Assembly (NCBI RefSeq): GCF_904849725.1
Contig: NC_058518.1
Coordinates: 11,552,147 to 11,616,146, forward strand
Length of the DNA stretch: 64,000 nucleotides
Source: Hordeum vulgare subsp. vulgare
Lineage: Eukaryota > Streptophyta > Magnoliopsida > Poales > Poaceae
Reading direction: 5' to 3'
Shown here one piece after another: positions 31,401 to 41,599 of this stretch (its first letter is position 1; every line of letters begins with the position of its first letter). A model generated the notes under the pieces. That model worked only from the letters and a program-made list of their open reading frames with translations, did no database searches and was not told the origin of the DNA. A program made the position numbers and the translations under genes.

Positions 31401-32626
31401 ACCCTTTTCATTTGATCACATGGGCTGGTTTTATTTTTTTGGACTTTTCTTATTGGGCTTCTTTTGGGGCCTTAGCATATTTACAGCCACTTCTAGTATT
31501 TTTTTTGAATTTTGGTTTGTGGCCTTTTACTTTCTATTGATTTTCTTTTTTCGCCATTTTTATTTTGTACTGGTCCCACATGTCATGCTGATCTCAAAAT
31601 TAATCCCACACGTTAAAAATTTCACATTTTGTCAAATAAATATCATAACTTGGTCCCCTTGTCAAGTTTCCATTTTATAGGTATTCAAATCACATTCAGA
31701 ATCAATATTTCAAACAGGCTAGGGAGCAAATAAAATTCGTCCAAACCAACATTAAATTTGACTATTACAATCTTTACACGACACCACAACCCAGATATAC
31801 CTACTACTGCCTACTATTACAATACATATGCTACTCTTTGTTGATACGCTTCATAGCTTCACACTTGGGTTTGTACTTCACCTGTGCAAAAAATAAGAAT
31901 AATATATGAACTAACACTGCAGGTGTTTAAATAACAACATTTACAAAAAAGTGTAAACTAACACTCCAGGTATTTAAATAACAGCATGACCTCACATCCA
32001 AGCAGCTAATATATGTTATAACTACACCCAAGAGTTGTAAACAACCAACTTACATATATTACTACTATAGCAAACAATATGCATACATCAACATATATAC
32101 AGCCAAGAACACATATACATCAACATTTGGTGTATATATAGGACTACATATATTACTAAACACATATACATCAGCTTCCATGTCCAAAACCTGTTTATCT
32201 ATGAATCAGAGAATGACGGAGACAAAATGACAAACACTGAACAATCTGATGTAATATCACACTAGCCTCATCCTTGAAGTATATATTGTCAGTGATGTAG
32301 CAGAATTCTTCTACCTGAGGTGCACAGATCTCCTCTTTACTGAAAATTAAATGAGAAAAACTAGTATGCTGACAATGAAATTCCAATCAAGAGTAACATG
32401 TTCTAGATTGGCCATGTACTAGTATTTCCAACCGTATCTGGAAGATATGTAAATATCTGACAATGAAATATTGCAGGCTTTCTGCTCTGTAAGGAAAAGC
32501 GAGGTTGACTTGCTTAGCTTTCCTATATGTAAATCAGAAAATGCTTCACACACTGCCAGAAACATTGTGCAAACTACTGCACCATTTATCCTTGCTCTAA
32601 AGTATCCAACCAAGTTTAGTATAGTA
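31401..32626. other. AT-rich, gene-free part of CACTA-3
   Basis: No supported gene. A segment at 32395-32450 (around GGCCATGTACTAGTATTTCC) is repeated in inverted orientation at about 33665-33715. Confidence 0.55.
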
Positions 32627-32708
32627 CTCCCTATGTAAACTAATATAGGAGCATTTAGTTTACTAAAGTAGTTTCCTAAATGCTCTTATATTTAGTTTAC
32701 GGAAGGGG
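32627..32708. mobile_element. Stowaway-like MITE, 82 bp
   Basis: CTCCCTATGTAAACTAATAT at the left and a matching GTTTACGGAAGGGG at the right form imperfect inverted ends, flanked by TA (32625-32626 and 32709-32710). The internal halves AGGAGCATTTAG and CTAAATGCTCTT also pair. TA duplication and CTCCCT-type ends fit Stowaway/Mariner MITEs. Confidence 0.75.
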
Positions 32709-32814
32709 TAATTTCGTAGATACAGAAATACTATCTTATCCTCACCGAAAGAGAAATTACTAGCTCAGTAAAGTGTAACCAAGTTACAGAAACCGCAGCA
32801 CCTGAAAATGTTCA

Positions 32815-33790
32815 AAGATATATAGTTAAATAGCTAGATTACGGTGCAAATAATTGCTTTCTTAGAGTCTAAGGAAGTTGAAAAATAATAAGAAAGAGAC
32901 ATGGTGCAGAAAACAAGCATAACTCTCATTATGGCAAAAGGAGGCACACTTTTGCCATCTGTTATTATGTAGATTTTTTATTAAGACAAGCAAAATAAAT
33001 AGATCATGTTCTTGACAAATACTAGTACATGCACATAACACTGAGCGATGGGAAATATCCATTTTGAACACGTTCTGAAATCTGAACTGTACTAAATACA
33101 ACACCCAATATTTACATATTTGTCAGATACAGGCAGAAATACTACATGGTCAATCCATAGCAAAGGATAGTTGTCGTACATGGATGGGTTAGACAGGTGC
33201 TATAAAAATAGAAACTTCTCCTTGAGCATGTATTTCTGCAGCACCAAGGAAACCCAACAATTATGTCTAGCAACGGACAGCCAGACACCATATGTGCCTC
33301 TCCTAAGTTGTAAGCTCAAATGTGACAAATAAGCGATAAATTTGAGCATGGCATAAGGCAGGACAATCCTGCAGGTGGTGCGATGTAAGGTTACCATAAA
33401 TATTAATAGTTAAATAGCCAGATTACGATGCGAATGATTGCTTAAAATAAGAAACGAGATCTGTTGCAGAAAACAAGCATATCTATCATTATGCAAAGAG
33501 GAAACACACTTTTGCTAACTGTTGTTAACTTACTATGAAATGAATTGTTAAGGCAAGCAAAACAAATAGAACATTCTTTTGACAAATATCGGCACATGCA
33601 CATGACATTGAACCGTTGACACTATCTGAAATTTTCAAGACAGATTCTGAACTGTGCTTCCCAACAGTTCCAGATACGGTTGGAAATACTAGTACATGGC
33701 CAATCTAGAACATGTGGCATTTGCGGTACACGGATGGTTATGCAGGTCATATAAAAATAACAACTTCTCCTTTGTAATATTGTACATGGG
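32815..33790. repeat. Diverged direct duplication in CACTA-3
   Basis: A block starting at about 32823 (TAGTTAAATAGCTAGATTAC, then GCAGAAAACAAGCATA and AGACAAGCAAAATAAATAGA) is repeated from about 33405 with substitutions and small indels. The offset is roughly 580 bp. Confidence 0.65.
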
Positions 33791-33883
33791 CCAACTAGGA
33801 GTAGATCATTTGCCTCCCAACAGCTTCGTTCTGCGGCCTCCTTGCCTGGGAAAGGAGATGCGAGAGAGCAAAGAGAATCGAAC

Positions 33884-34026
33884 CTGGGCGATGCTGATGA
33901 TGAAGTCGCGAAACTTGGGGTGGACGGCTGCCTAGCTCTTGAGGCGGTTGGCGATAGGCTTGGACAGCGTGCGCAGCAGCAGCGTCCCCAACTTCATCAC
34001 CGGCAGCGCGGCCAAGGCGGCGGCGG
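33884..34026 (-). pseudogene. Captured first exon of an OPA3-like gene
   Basis: On the minus strand the frame reads ALPVMKLGTLLLRTLSKPIA, then NRLKS, an in-frame TAG (33932-33934) and AAVHPKFRDFIISIAQ, ending at a CAG|GT donor. The block KLGTLLLRTLSKPIA followed by HPKFRDFI is what I recognise as the N terminus of OPA3-like proteins, small mitochondrial-membrane proteins. The piece is one exon long and holds a stop, so it makes no product of its own. Confidence 0.85.
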
Positions 34027-34277
34027 CTCGGCTAGGACCTCTTGGTCGCCATGGAAGCAGAGGAGCAGACCCCTTCTGCCCTCCTCTCGAGCAAGACAGT
34101 GTTGCCGGCTGGGCGCACCCCTACTCCTCGAGCAGGACAAGGCCGGCGCCCTCCTACCGTCACCGCCGTCCCAACCGCGCCATGGTTACCTGCAGCAAAA
34201 GGGAATAAAAGGAGGAGATGGTGAGGTGAGGTGGGGAGGGAGAATCCGAACGAGGAAGGAGAAACTAACTACTAGTA

Positions 34278-34562
34278 GCGGTGGTGCAGGTCTCGACGAG
34301 GTCGTCGACGCAGTCCATAGCCGGCCACCACGGCGCGTTACTCAGGTCGTCGTGGCCCACATTTCGCACCTCGCTCCACCACGGCTGCAGCTCGCTGTCG
34401 GCCGCGACGGCGCGGTCCCCGTCGGCGTAGTATATCACGCAGTAGTCGGTGACCCATTTCTTGATCGCCGTCCAGATCTCCATCTCGTCCACCGCATACG
34501 GGTAGTCCTTTATCAGCAGCTCTAGCTCCTCATGCTTCTTCGTGTCGCCTCTCACCACGCCT
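34278..34562 (-). pseudogene. Captured internal exon of a lipoxygenase gene
   Basis: The minus-strand frame reads LIKDYPYAVDEMEIWTAIKK, WVTDYCVIYYADGD, LQPWWSEVRNVGH and APWWPAMDCVDDLVETCT. This is the well-conserved YPYAVDG-EIW region of plant lipoxygenases, the dioxygenases that start oxylipin synthesis. A possible acceptor ATGCAG precedes the exon at 34563. The iron-ligand histidine blocks lie outside this piece. The frame is open, but the fragment alone cannot be active. Confidence 0.9.
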
Positions 34563-34781
34563 CTGCATACGTACAGATGCAACAAGTATTTCAGATTCTA
34601 ATACTAAAAAAGGCAGTGCATTGTAGGATTAACTTTGCGAGCATTTTAGTCGGTACGTCTTGATGGGTTCCAGATCTACGCACCCCCACCATAGGATCGA
34701 TCCACGCCTGCCGGCGAGCAGAGCGCAGACCAGTAGCTATGACCTCTGAGAAATAACCATGTGTGGGGGTGCACGTCTCAC

Positions 34782-35004
34782 CTTCGGAGATGGCGGTCTT
34801 GATCTCGGCGCACTTTAGGACGACGTTGTTGTCGTTGAGGCCCTCCTCCTCCTCGATGAGGTACTCGCTGGCACCGTACTTGACGCCGGCGGCAGAGGCC
34901 TCGCCTCCCTCGGTGCACGGCTCGGGGGTGACCTTGACCTTGGAGACGAGCACCCACTGCAGCACCGCGAAGGCGATGCCGACCGCCGCCGCCACCACCA
35001 TCAT
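34782..35004 (-). pseudogene. Captured N-terminal exon of a vacuolar H+-pyrophosphatase gene
   Basis: From the ATG at 35004 the minus-strand frame reads AAVGIAFAVLQWVLVSKVKV, then YLIEEEEGLND, NNVVLKCAEIKTAISEG, ending at the donor GTGAGA (34781). This is the first membrane segment and following cytosolic loop of the V-type H+-pyrophosphatase (the proton-pumping pyrophosphatase of the tonoplast). The frame extends upstream to a Met at 35094. The pyrophosphate-binding loops and later membrane helices are missing. Confidence 0.9.
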
Positions 35005-35094
35005 GTTGGCTTCACGAGGGCAGTTCCGCAAGCATCCACCACCATTGAAGGAAAGAAAGAAAGGGATGCGAGGGTGTAGAAGGAAAAACGCCAA

Positions 35095-35776
35095 GGTGAG
35101 GGCAAATGGGAGTTAGGGTTCGGTCGTGGATGGATGGATGGATGTGTGGCATGTCATCAATCCATGGCACAAACATCTCCACCAATGAGAATAAAGCTTA
35201 TGTAAATGTGTTTATCTTTTTTTGTTTCTCTTTTTTGTTTTTACCTATGTGAATAATATATCAAATATTAGTTACAAAAGTGAACCGCAACAATTTTCAA
35301 AAATAATCGACCTATTTTATGTACAAATTGACCAAATGGTTCCCTCTTAAAAGTTCTTTGTCCACCTCTCGGATATTGCTGGATTATTTTTGAACTATGG
35401 AAGGAAGGGTTTTCACATATTTGAGTAATATATGGTCCAAAGTATTTATGAGAATTTTTCGAGATTTTTTTGGAATGACATAATAGTAGGTTGCTTCACA
35501 AACTAGGCGGGTTTGGTGCGTGACATAGAATGGACTCATGAATGACATGTCAACATAGTTAGAACATGTTACGACATTTTTATAATTGTCGTAAAAGTTA
35601 TGACGATCTCATCTTATGCGGTTACGACGTTTTTGACTCACATCGTCGTAATTTATATGTAGATTTGATTCCCTCAAACGGTTTACGACAATGTCAGATG
35701 AAATCGTCATAGATTTATGACGAATTCATCAACGACGTCTTAAAAAACGTCATGTATGAGCATATTTGTTGTAGTG
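35095..35776. other. Right end of CACTA-3
   Basis: AT-rich, with a short GGAT repeat near 35130. From about 35560 it carries subterminal words like TACGACGTTTTT and CATCGTCGTAA, ending GCATATTTGTTGTAGTG. No gene. Confidence 0.7.
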
Positions 35777-35792
35777 TGTGCAAGTGGGAGAC

Positions 35793-37588
35793 TGTTGGAA
35801 ATATGCCCTAGAGGCAATGATAAAATAGTTATTATTATATTTCCTGTTTCAAGATAATCATTTATTATCCATGCTATAATTTATTGAATGAAAGCATAGA
35901 TACATGTATGGATATATAGACAAAACAATGTCCCTAGCAAGCCTCTAGTTGGCAAGCAAGTTGATCAAGAATGGTTAAGGTTTTCTGATCATATGCAAAT
36001 GTTGTCACTTGATAACTGGATCACATCATTAGGAGAATCATGTGTTGGACTAGACCCAAACTATAAACGTAGCATGTGATCGTGTCATTTTGTTGTTATT
36101 GTTTTCTGCGTGTCATGTGTTCATTCCTATGACCATGAGATCATGTAACTCACTGACACCGGAGGAATACCTTGTGTGTATCAAACGTCACAACATTACT
36201 GGGTGACTATAAAAGTGCTCTACAGGTATCTCCGAAGGTGTCTGTTGAGTTAGCATGGATCAAGAATGGGATTTGTCACTCCGCATGACGGAGAGTTATC
36301 TCGGGGCCCACTCGGTAATACAACATCACATACAAGCCTTGCAAGCAATGTGACTCAAAGTGCAAGTCACGGGATCTTGTTTTACGAAACGAGTAAAGAT
36401 ACTTTCCGGTAACGAGATTGAAATAGGTATAGGGATACCGACGATCAAATCCTGGGCAAGTAACGTGCCGAAGGACAAAGGGAATGATATACGGGATTAT
36501 ATGAATCCTTGGCACAAAGGTTCAACCGATAAGATCTTCGTAGAATATGTAGGATCCAATATGGACATCCAGGTCCCGCCATTGGATATTGACCGAGGAG
36601 TGTCTCGGGTCATGTATGCATAATTCTCGAACCCGCAGGGTCTGCACACTTAAGGTTCGATGATGTTTTAATATAGTTGAGTTATATGTGTTGGTGCCCG
36701 GAGGTTGTTCGGAGTCCCAGATGATATCACATACGTCACGAGGGTTTCCGGAATGGTCCGGAAATGAAGATCGATATATAGGATGGTTTCATTTGGTCAC
36801 CGGAAAGATTTCGGCCATTACCGACAGTGTACCGGGAGTGACGAATGGGTTCCGGGTATTCACCGGGAGGGGCCCACCCACCCAGGAGTGAGCCTTGTAA
36901 TCCTAGGGTGGTGCACCATCCCTTAGTGGGCTGGTGAGGCCAGCCTAAGAGGGCTATGGCGCCACAAGAGCAAATACCAAAGGAAAGAAAAAAAGGAAAG
37001 AGGGAGGTGGGAAGGAAGGAGTGGACTCCTTCCCCCAAACCGAATTAGGGTGGGAGTCCACCTCCTCCCATCTGCCGGCGCCCTTGGGGCGCCCTTGAGC
37101 CCTGAGGCTAGCCCCTCCCCTCCTCCTATATATATTGGTGGTTTTAGGGCTTTTGGGACACAACTTTGCCACGTGCAACTCAAACCTATACCACGTAGTT
37201 CTTCCTCTAGATCGGATTTCTGCGGAGCTCAGGCAGAGCCCTGGAGGAGTAGATCATCACCAACACCGGCGCGCCGTCATGCTGCCGGAGAACTCATCTA
37301 CTTCCACGTATCTCTTGCTGGATCAAGAAGGCGGAGATCGTCATCGAATTGTACGTGTGCTGAACGCGGAGGTGCCGTCCGTTCGGTGCTAGATCGGGAC
37401 GGATCGTGGGACTACGGTGATTTGAATCACGAAGCTGTACCACCACATCAACCACGTTTCTTAACGCTTCCCGCTTAGCGATCTACAAGGGTATGTGGAT
37501 CCAATCTCCCTCTTGTAGATGAACATCACCATGATAGTTCTTCGTGTGCATAGGAACATTTTTGTTTCCCATGCAACGTTCCCCAATA
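35793..37588 (+). repeat. 3' LTR of the outer Copia
   Basis: 1796 bp, starting TGTTGGAAATATGCCCTAGA right after the polypurine tract CAAGTGGGAGAC and ending CCCCAATA (the other LTR ends CCCCAACA). Followed by the GTGCA duplication at 37589-37593. Confidence 0.95.
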
Positions 37589-37593
37589 GTGCA

Positions 37594-38831
37594 TACCACA
37601 GGAAGTCGACGCGAGGGGATGGTGGAGTGGACCGTGTGCTGCGGCGCTACGACCCTAAGGGGAGACGAAGCGACAAGGCATGGGTCGGGGTGACGGCGGG
37701 AAGACCTCGGGGAGGTGGCGTAGACCGCGTGCCGCAACGCTACATGCCGAAGGGTCGACGCAGCGGCAGTGCGCTGGTCGGTGCAGCCATGGGGACGGCC
37801 TCGGGCAGGAGCGGGGACCGCGTGCCACCGCACTACAGCCCGAAGGGGTGGTGTAGCAGCGGCTCACGGGTCGGCGCAACCATTAGGAGAACCACTGGGC
37901 GGCGGCGCTGCGGCCCGACGGGGCAACGCAACGGCAGCCCATTGCTCGAACGATGGAGCGACGCGTTGTACTCGAGACAGCCTTCACAAGACCTGTGGAG
38001 GCGCATGCAACCGACCGATCCGTAGATGATGCGGATCGCGCGCAGGCGGGTGATCAATCCGATCGCGCACGAGGTCGGGGACGTCGCTCGATGGAGGCGG
38101 GATGGCGGCCGGAGGCTGCAGCTGGCATGAGGCAAGCGGCGCGACCGGACCGACGCAGCCGACGAGGCCGATGCAGCCGGAGTCGGGAGCCTGCCCGACC
38201 CAGCCGACCCGAGGCATGCGATGCGGCCGGAGCTAGCCGGCCCGACGCAGCCAGCCCGAGGCAGGCGGCACGGACGGAGGCAGCCCGCCCGAGGCAGGCG
38301 GCGGAGCGACCTGACGAGGCGACGATGGAGATCAACGGGCAGGCCGCGCGTGAATGATGGCTGTGATGGGCCGCCGCATGGCGCGAGGCTGACGGGTCGG
38401 GGCAATGCAGGAGTCTCGATCGGAGCAGGGCGATGACGACCGACGGAGATCGACGGGCTTGCCGGCGCGGGAACGACGGATTTAAGGGGCCGCCGGGTTT
38501 GCGCGAGGTCGCCGGGTCGATGAAGAAGCCGGGTCGCGCCGATGTCAGAGTAGAGGCGCGGTGGTCGATGGCGGCGACGGGCGACGCAAACCGATCTATG
38601 ATTGAAAAACCGAAAAGAAAAGGCCGATCAAAGTGACCGGCGGAAGAGAGAAAACTCTGGATCAAGAGATCGGGAAAAGACTCTCTAGGGCAGCCGGTCA
38701 ACACGACCGGCGAACGAAACCTAGGTAATTGCGGCGCAGCACCCGGCGGCGGTCATGAAGGCCGACCGCCCCGGGGGCGGCGCGCGGTGCGGAAGCGGCG
38801 AGCGACTACGTCAAGGAACTTGCGGCGGATA
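37594..38831. other. GC-rich old flank, probable retroelement leader on the minus strand
   Basis: Very GC-rich with imperfect repeats of GGCAGGCGGC and CGACGCAGCC words at 38130-38320. Read on the minus strand it directly follows a TGGTATCC primer-binding-like site at 38832, so it may be the leader of a decayed Copia element. The open frames here have no recognisable domain and I treat them as composition artefacts. Confidence 0.45.
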
Positions 38832-39121
38832 CCATGAGGACTTGGTGGAATAGTTGTTTATGCTGGATGTATTACTGAGCCTCATGGGCGAGTATATATT
38901 GGGTACAAGACTTGGAGGGCGAGAACATCGCCGCAGCGCTCCTAACCAGCCGCAGCCGCCGCCATTAGGCCGGTCGCTCTCCTTTGGTGCTGCGGCAACT
39001 CGCTCGCCCGAGCCACACCGCCCGTCCACCTCCTTCATGTTCGTCCAGCACCAGCTCATCGCCAGCGTCGCTGTCGTCTTCCCCGACCACTTCGTCTTCT
39101 CCGACCACCGCGGGCTACATC
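38832..39121 (-). repeat. LTR-like segment with TATA box and adjacent primer-binding-like site
   Basis: On the minus strand it starts TGTAGCCCGCGGTGG, contains ATATATAC near 38890, ends CAAGTCCTCA and is followed by TGGTATCC. TG...CA ends, a TATA box and an initiator-Met-like site fit a short LTR of about 290 bp. Part of it (38919-39121) is repeated in inverted form at 1-198. One frame on the plus strand (FFxFVQHQLIxS..VFPDHFV) is conserved between the two copies, so a captured gene piece is an alternative. Confidence 0.4.
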
Positions 39122-39714
39122 AGCCCCCGCCGATTTGCGCCGCAACTGTCATCGGGTCCTTCTCTGCTTGCATCCTCGACATGGCGTATAGGTTGTGTGC
39201 AGGTCCCCGTCTACGCATGCCCAGTGCTGGAACACCGACGCGTGTCGTCGCCCCGGTGTGTTCCCAGGCCTGGCAAACCTGGAGCGACGCATCGTCATAA
39301 TCGACTTCGTCCGTCTACGCATCCGTGGTGCTGGCAGCACCGATGCGTGCCTTCTTCCATGATGTGTCCCCGGGCTTGGCAAACTCGGCGTGACGCGTCT
39401 CAACTACGTCTTCTTCCTGGTGCATTACTACTTCGACACTACTGCGCCCATGACTAACTCGGCGCTTCCTTGCGCCCGCGGCTCTATGACAACTTCCTCG
39501 GCACCGGCTTCCCCGATTCGACGTCGACCAAGGCATTCTTCGCACGGCTACCTTGACCACGACTACACCACCCTATGCTCTCGGCTACCTCGACATCGAC
39601 ACAAAGGGCTATCACCTCGCTTGAGCAACTCATTGGCTTCCTCTACAGTCCACGCGCCCGCGATGCGACACGGTCCCCGACGCTCCCGCTCCGACTGCGG
39701 GGGGATGTCAGCCC
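39122..39714. other. Old flank between the LTR-like segment and CACTA-2
   Basis: Two diverged tandem copies of about 130 bp lie at 39208-39420 (around CTACGCATCC..GTGCTGG and GGCAAAC..GGCGTGACGC). Just before CACTA-2 the sequence CTGCGGGGGGA then TGTCAG looks like a polypurine tract and LTR start on the plus strand, so a second old LTR element may have been cut here. Confidence 0.35.
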
Positions 39715-39925
39715 CACTAGTGGGGACGGGGCCTTTAGCCCCGGCCCGTAAGGGGCTTTAGTCCCGGTTCACCAACCGGGACTAAAGGGGCGGGACTAAA
39801 GGCCTAACCTTTTCGTCCCGGCCCTGTTACAAGCCGGGACTAAAGGTGCTCCACGTGGGCGCCTCGTAGCGCCCCAGGGGCAAGCCCTTTAGTCCCGGTT
39901 CGTTACAAGGACCGCGACTAAAGAT
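39715..39925. repeat. 3' subterminal repeats of CACTA-2
   Basis: At least six copies of CTTTAGTCCCGGTT and complement GGGACTAAAGG, many as adjacent inverted pairs. The same motif returns at 44549-44630 and 45588-45865, well inside the element. Confidence 0.85.
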
Positions 39926-40204
39926 TTTCAGATTTTGCTTATTTTTGGTTTTTTTGAATGAAATTATTTTTGGGTTTTAGGGTTTTAGGGTTTAGGTGTT
40001 CGGGAGATTAACGTGATGCCTCGTTTGGTGTTCGGGAATTAGTTTTCATATAATTTAAATAGAAATAATTATGCATATATATATAAGATTAACTTATCTT
40101 ACAAGCGAGCATATATATACAATTATGTTGAGATCTGAATTATCGGGACTAATGCCCGTCTATTCGATTACATGGACGAACATCAGTAATGGCCCCTAGC
40201 TACA

Positions 40205-41581
40205 CTAAATCGTCCTTTGTCATCTATAGCTCCGTCCTCAGAAAGGTCGCAAGCTCCTCTGCAACAGCAATCGCGCGTTGCTCTGGTAGGACCTTCGTCG
40301 TCATGGCCGTGTGCTATATAAGAAGAGGAGATGAATATGAATATCAATCATGATAACAAAGAATGACGGGTAAAAATAGAGGTGTGAATGTTCATTGCTT
40401 ATGCCGAATCTGTGATCAGAGGTAAACGTGCGAATGGTCTCGCAAACATAGTATCCGCATAGATGCGTTCCCCGTGGCTGCTGGTCGCACTTTACGAGAA
40501 TAGAATATATATAATCAAAATAATAATCTAGCATCATAAATGTATTGAAAATTAATAGAAGTATATCATACTACTACTTACCTGAGCCGCTCTAGAGGTC
40601 AGCTTCTCATGAAAGTTACCGGGAGTCACGCACTTGAACCGCTTCCAAACCCTGCCCGACAAGGATAATGATTTGGTAAGTTTTTCATTAATTGATATAT
40701 CAGAAAATCATCGAAAGAGACCGATAGAGCGCAAGAATGATTAAAATTACCCTTGGAGCATGTCCTGCAGGCTTTGGAACTGTTCCAAGGGTCTCGATAA
40801 TGGGTCGAAGGCATCAACTCTTCCCTTATCAATTTGAATGTCCAACAGAATCCAATGGAAGCTGCACATGTATATATATGTGTGTGTGTGTGTCAGTAAC
40901 TTACCAATTACACTTATAAGTGAATGGACACAACAGAGTAAAGACCCTCACCTGAAGTTGTATGGATACAGTATGTGGTCACAGAAATTTTGATCTATTA
41001 GAAACCTTAGAAGGTTTTCCTCCGTCTCCTTGGGATAATTAGTTAGCGTCGCTATATGTATGGGTCAATAAACCCAATATTTAGGATGCACTTACTTTTA
41101 CAATCCAGAATCTTCATTCTGCATAATAGAGTACAAGTTATATATAGACAATGAATTGAAATAACTAAACAAGTTATATGTAGACAACGAATTGAAAAAC
41201 TTACAGACAATAGCAACTCATAAGCGATTTTTCGAGGGCGTCGCCATTGTACATCTGGAAGAGTTCATCAAAGTCGATATGGATTTGTTCGGGGCGGCCG
41301 TAGTACTCCTGTGGGACACTCAGCACGATCATCGTTCTCCCGTTCTTTGATTCACTTAAGTACCATTGATGCAAGTAACGCATATTTGTTGGGAGATAAT
41401 CTTTGCTCACCAAAGGCTCACCCATGACAAACTGTGGCTTATGGGCTACCACAGCCTTGGGTATCTTGTCGTCTTGGGAAGACAACAATTCTTCAACCGA
41501 GACACCACATGCAGCCGCCAACTCCTTTGAACTTTCTAAAGCTAGCCCCTGCACCGGAGGGGGAACATTCTCGGTTAACAC
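40205..41581 (-). pseudogene. CACTA-2 second gene, 3' exons: Ulp1-like cysteine protease domain
   Basis: Exons on the minus strand, with GT-AG borders where stated: 41205-41581 (PTNMRYLHQWYL, GRPEQIHIDFDELFQMYNGD), 40952-41118 (MKILDCKSK, IGFIDPYI, then a frameshift to TLTNYPKETEENLL), 40751-40861 (FHWILLDIQIDKGRVDAFDP), 40582-40651 (VWKRFKCVTPGNF), about 40385-40499 (CDQQPRGTHLCGYYVCETIR) and about 40205-40317 (LPEQRAIAVAEELATFL). The His of FHW, the Asp of DP or nearby, the Gln of DQQ and the Cys of LCGYY form the His-Asp-Gln-Cys set of C48 (Ulp1/SENP-type) peptidases. Grass CACTA and MULE elements are known to carry such domains. The protein is broken by frameshifts and by stops upstream. 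Confidence 0.75.
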
Positions 41582-41599
41582 CTTGAGGGGTGGGATCGA

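Larger units (their letters stand above)
31123..35776. mobile_element. CACTA-3: non-autonomous CACTA transposon with three captured gene fragments
   Basis: Ends are CACTACAAGGAATATGC at 31123 and, in complement, CACTACAACAAATATGC ending at 35776, with the 3 bp duplication TGT at 31120-31122 and 35777-35779. Length 4654 bp. Both subterminal regions carry repeated TACGACG/CGTCGTA words. It inserted in the outer Copia between the RNase H stop and the polypurine tract. There is no transposase. It carries exon fragments of OPA3-like, lipoxygenase and V-PPase genes, all on the minus strand. Confidence 0.93.
283..37588 (+). mobile_element. BARE1/Angela/WIS-type Copia LTR retrotransposon, carrying nested insertions
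   Basis: The LTRs start TGTTGGAAATATGCCCTAGA, the familiar start of the BARE1/Angela/WIS group, and are flanked by perfect 5 bp duplications GTGCA (278-282 and 37589-37593). The 5' LTR is split by CACTA-1 and the internal region by CACTA-3. Without these the element is about 8.9 kb: a 1791 bp 5' LTR, about 5.3 kb internal and a 1796 bp 3' LTR, the usual size for the group. Gene order on the plus strand is gag, protease, integrase, RT, RNase H. The two LTRs differ at roughly 8 percent of sites over the first ~330 bp by eye, which makes this the oldest complete element in the window. I cannot separate Angela from BARE1 or WIS without alignment. Confidence 0.93.

Noticed and set aside
34278..35004. 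Functional lipoxygenase or proton pyrophosphatase gene
   Set aside because: Single exons without catalytic or pump core, bounded by CACTA-3 ends.
37519..38704. Arg/Ala/Pro-rich frames on both strands
   Set aside because: GC-rich old flank, no domain, no splice context and no conserved second copy.
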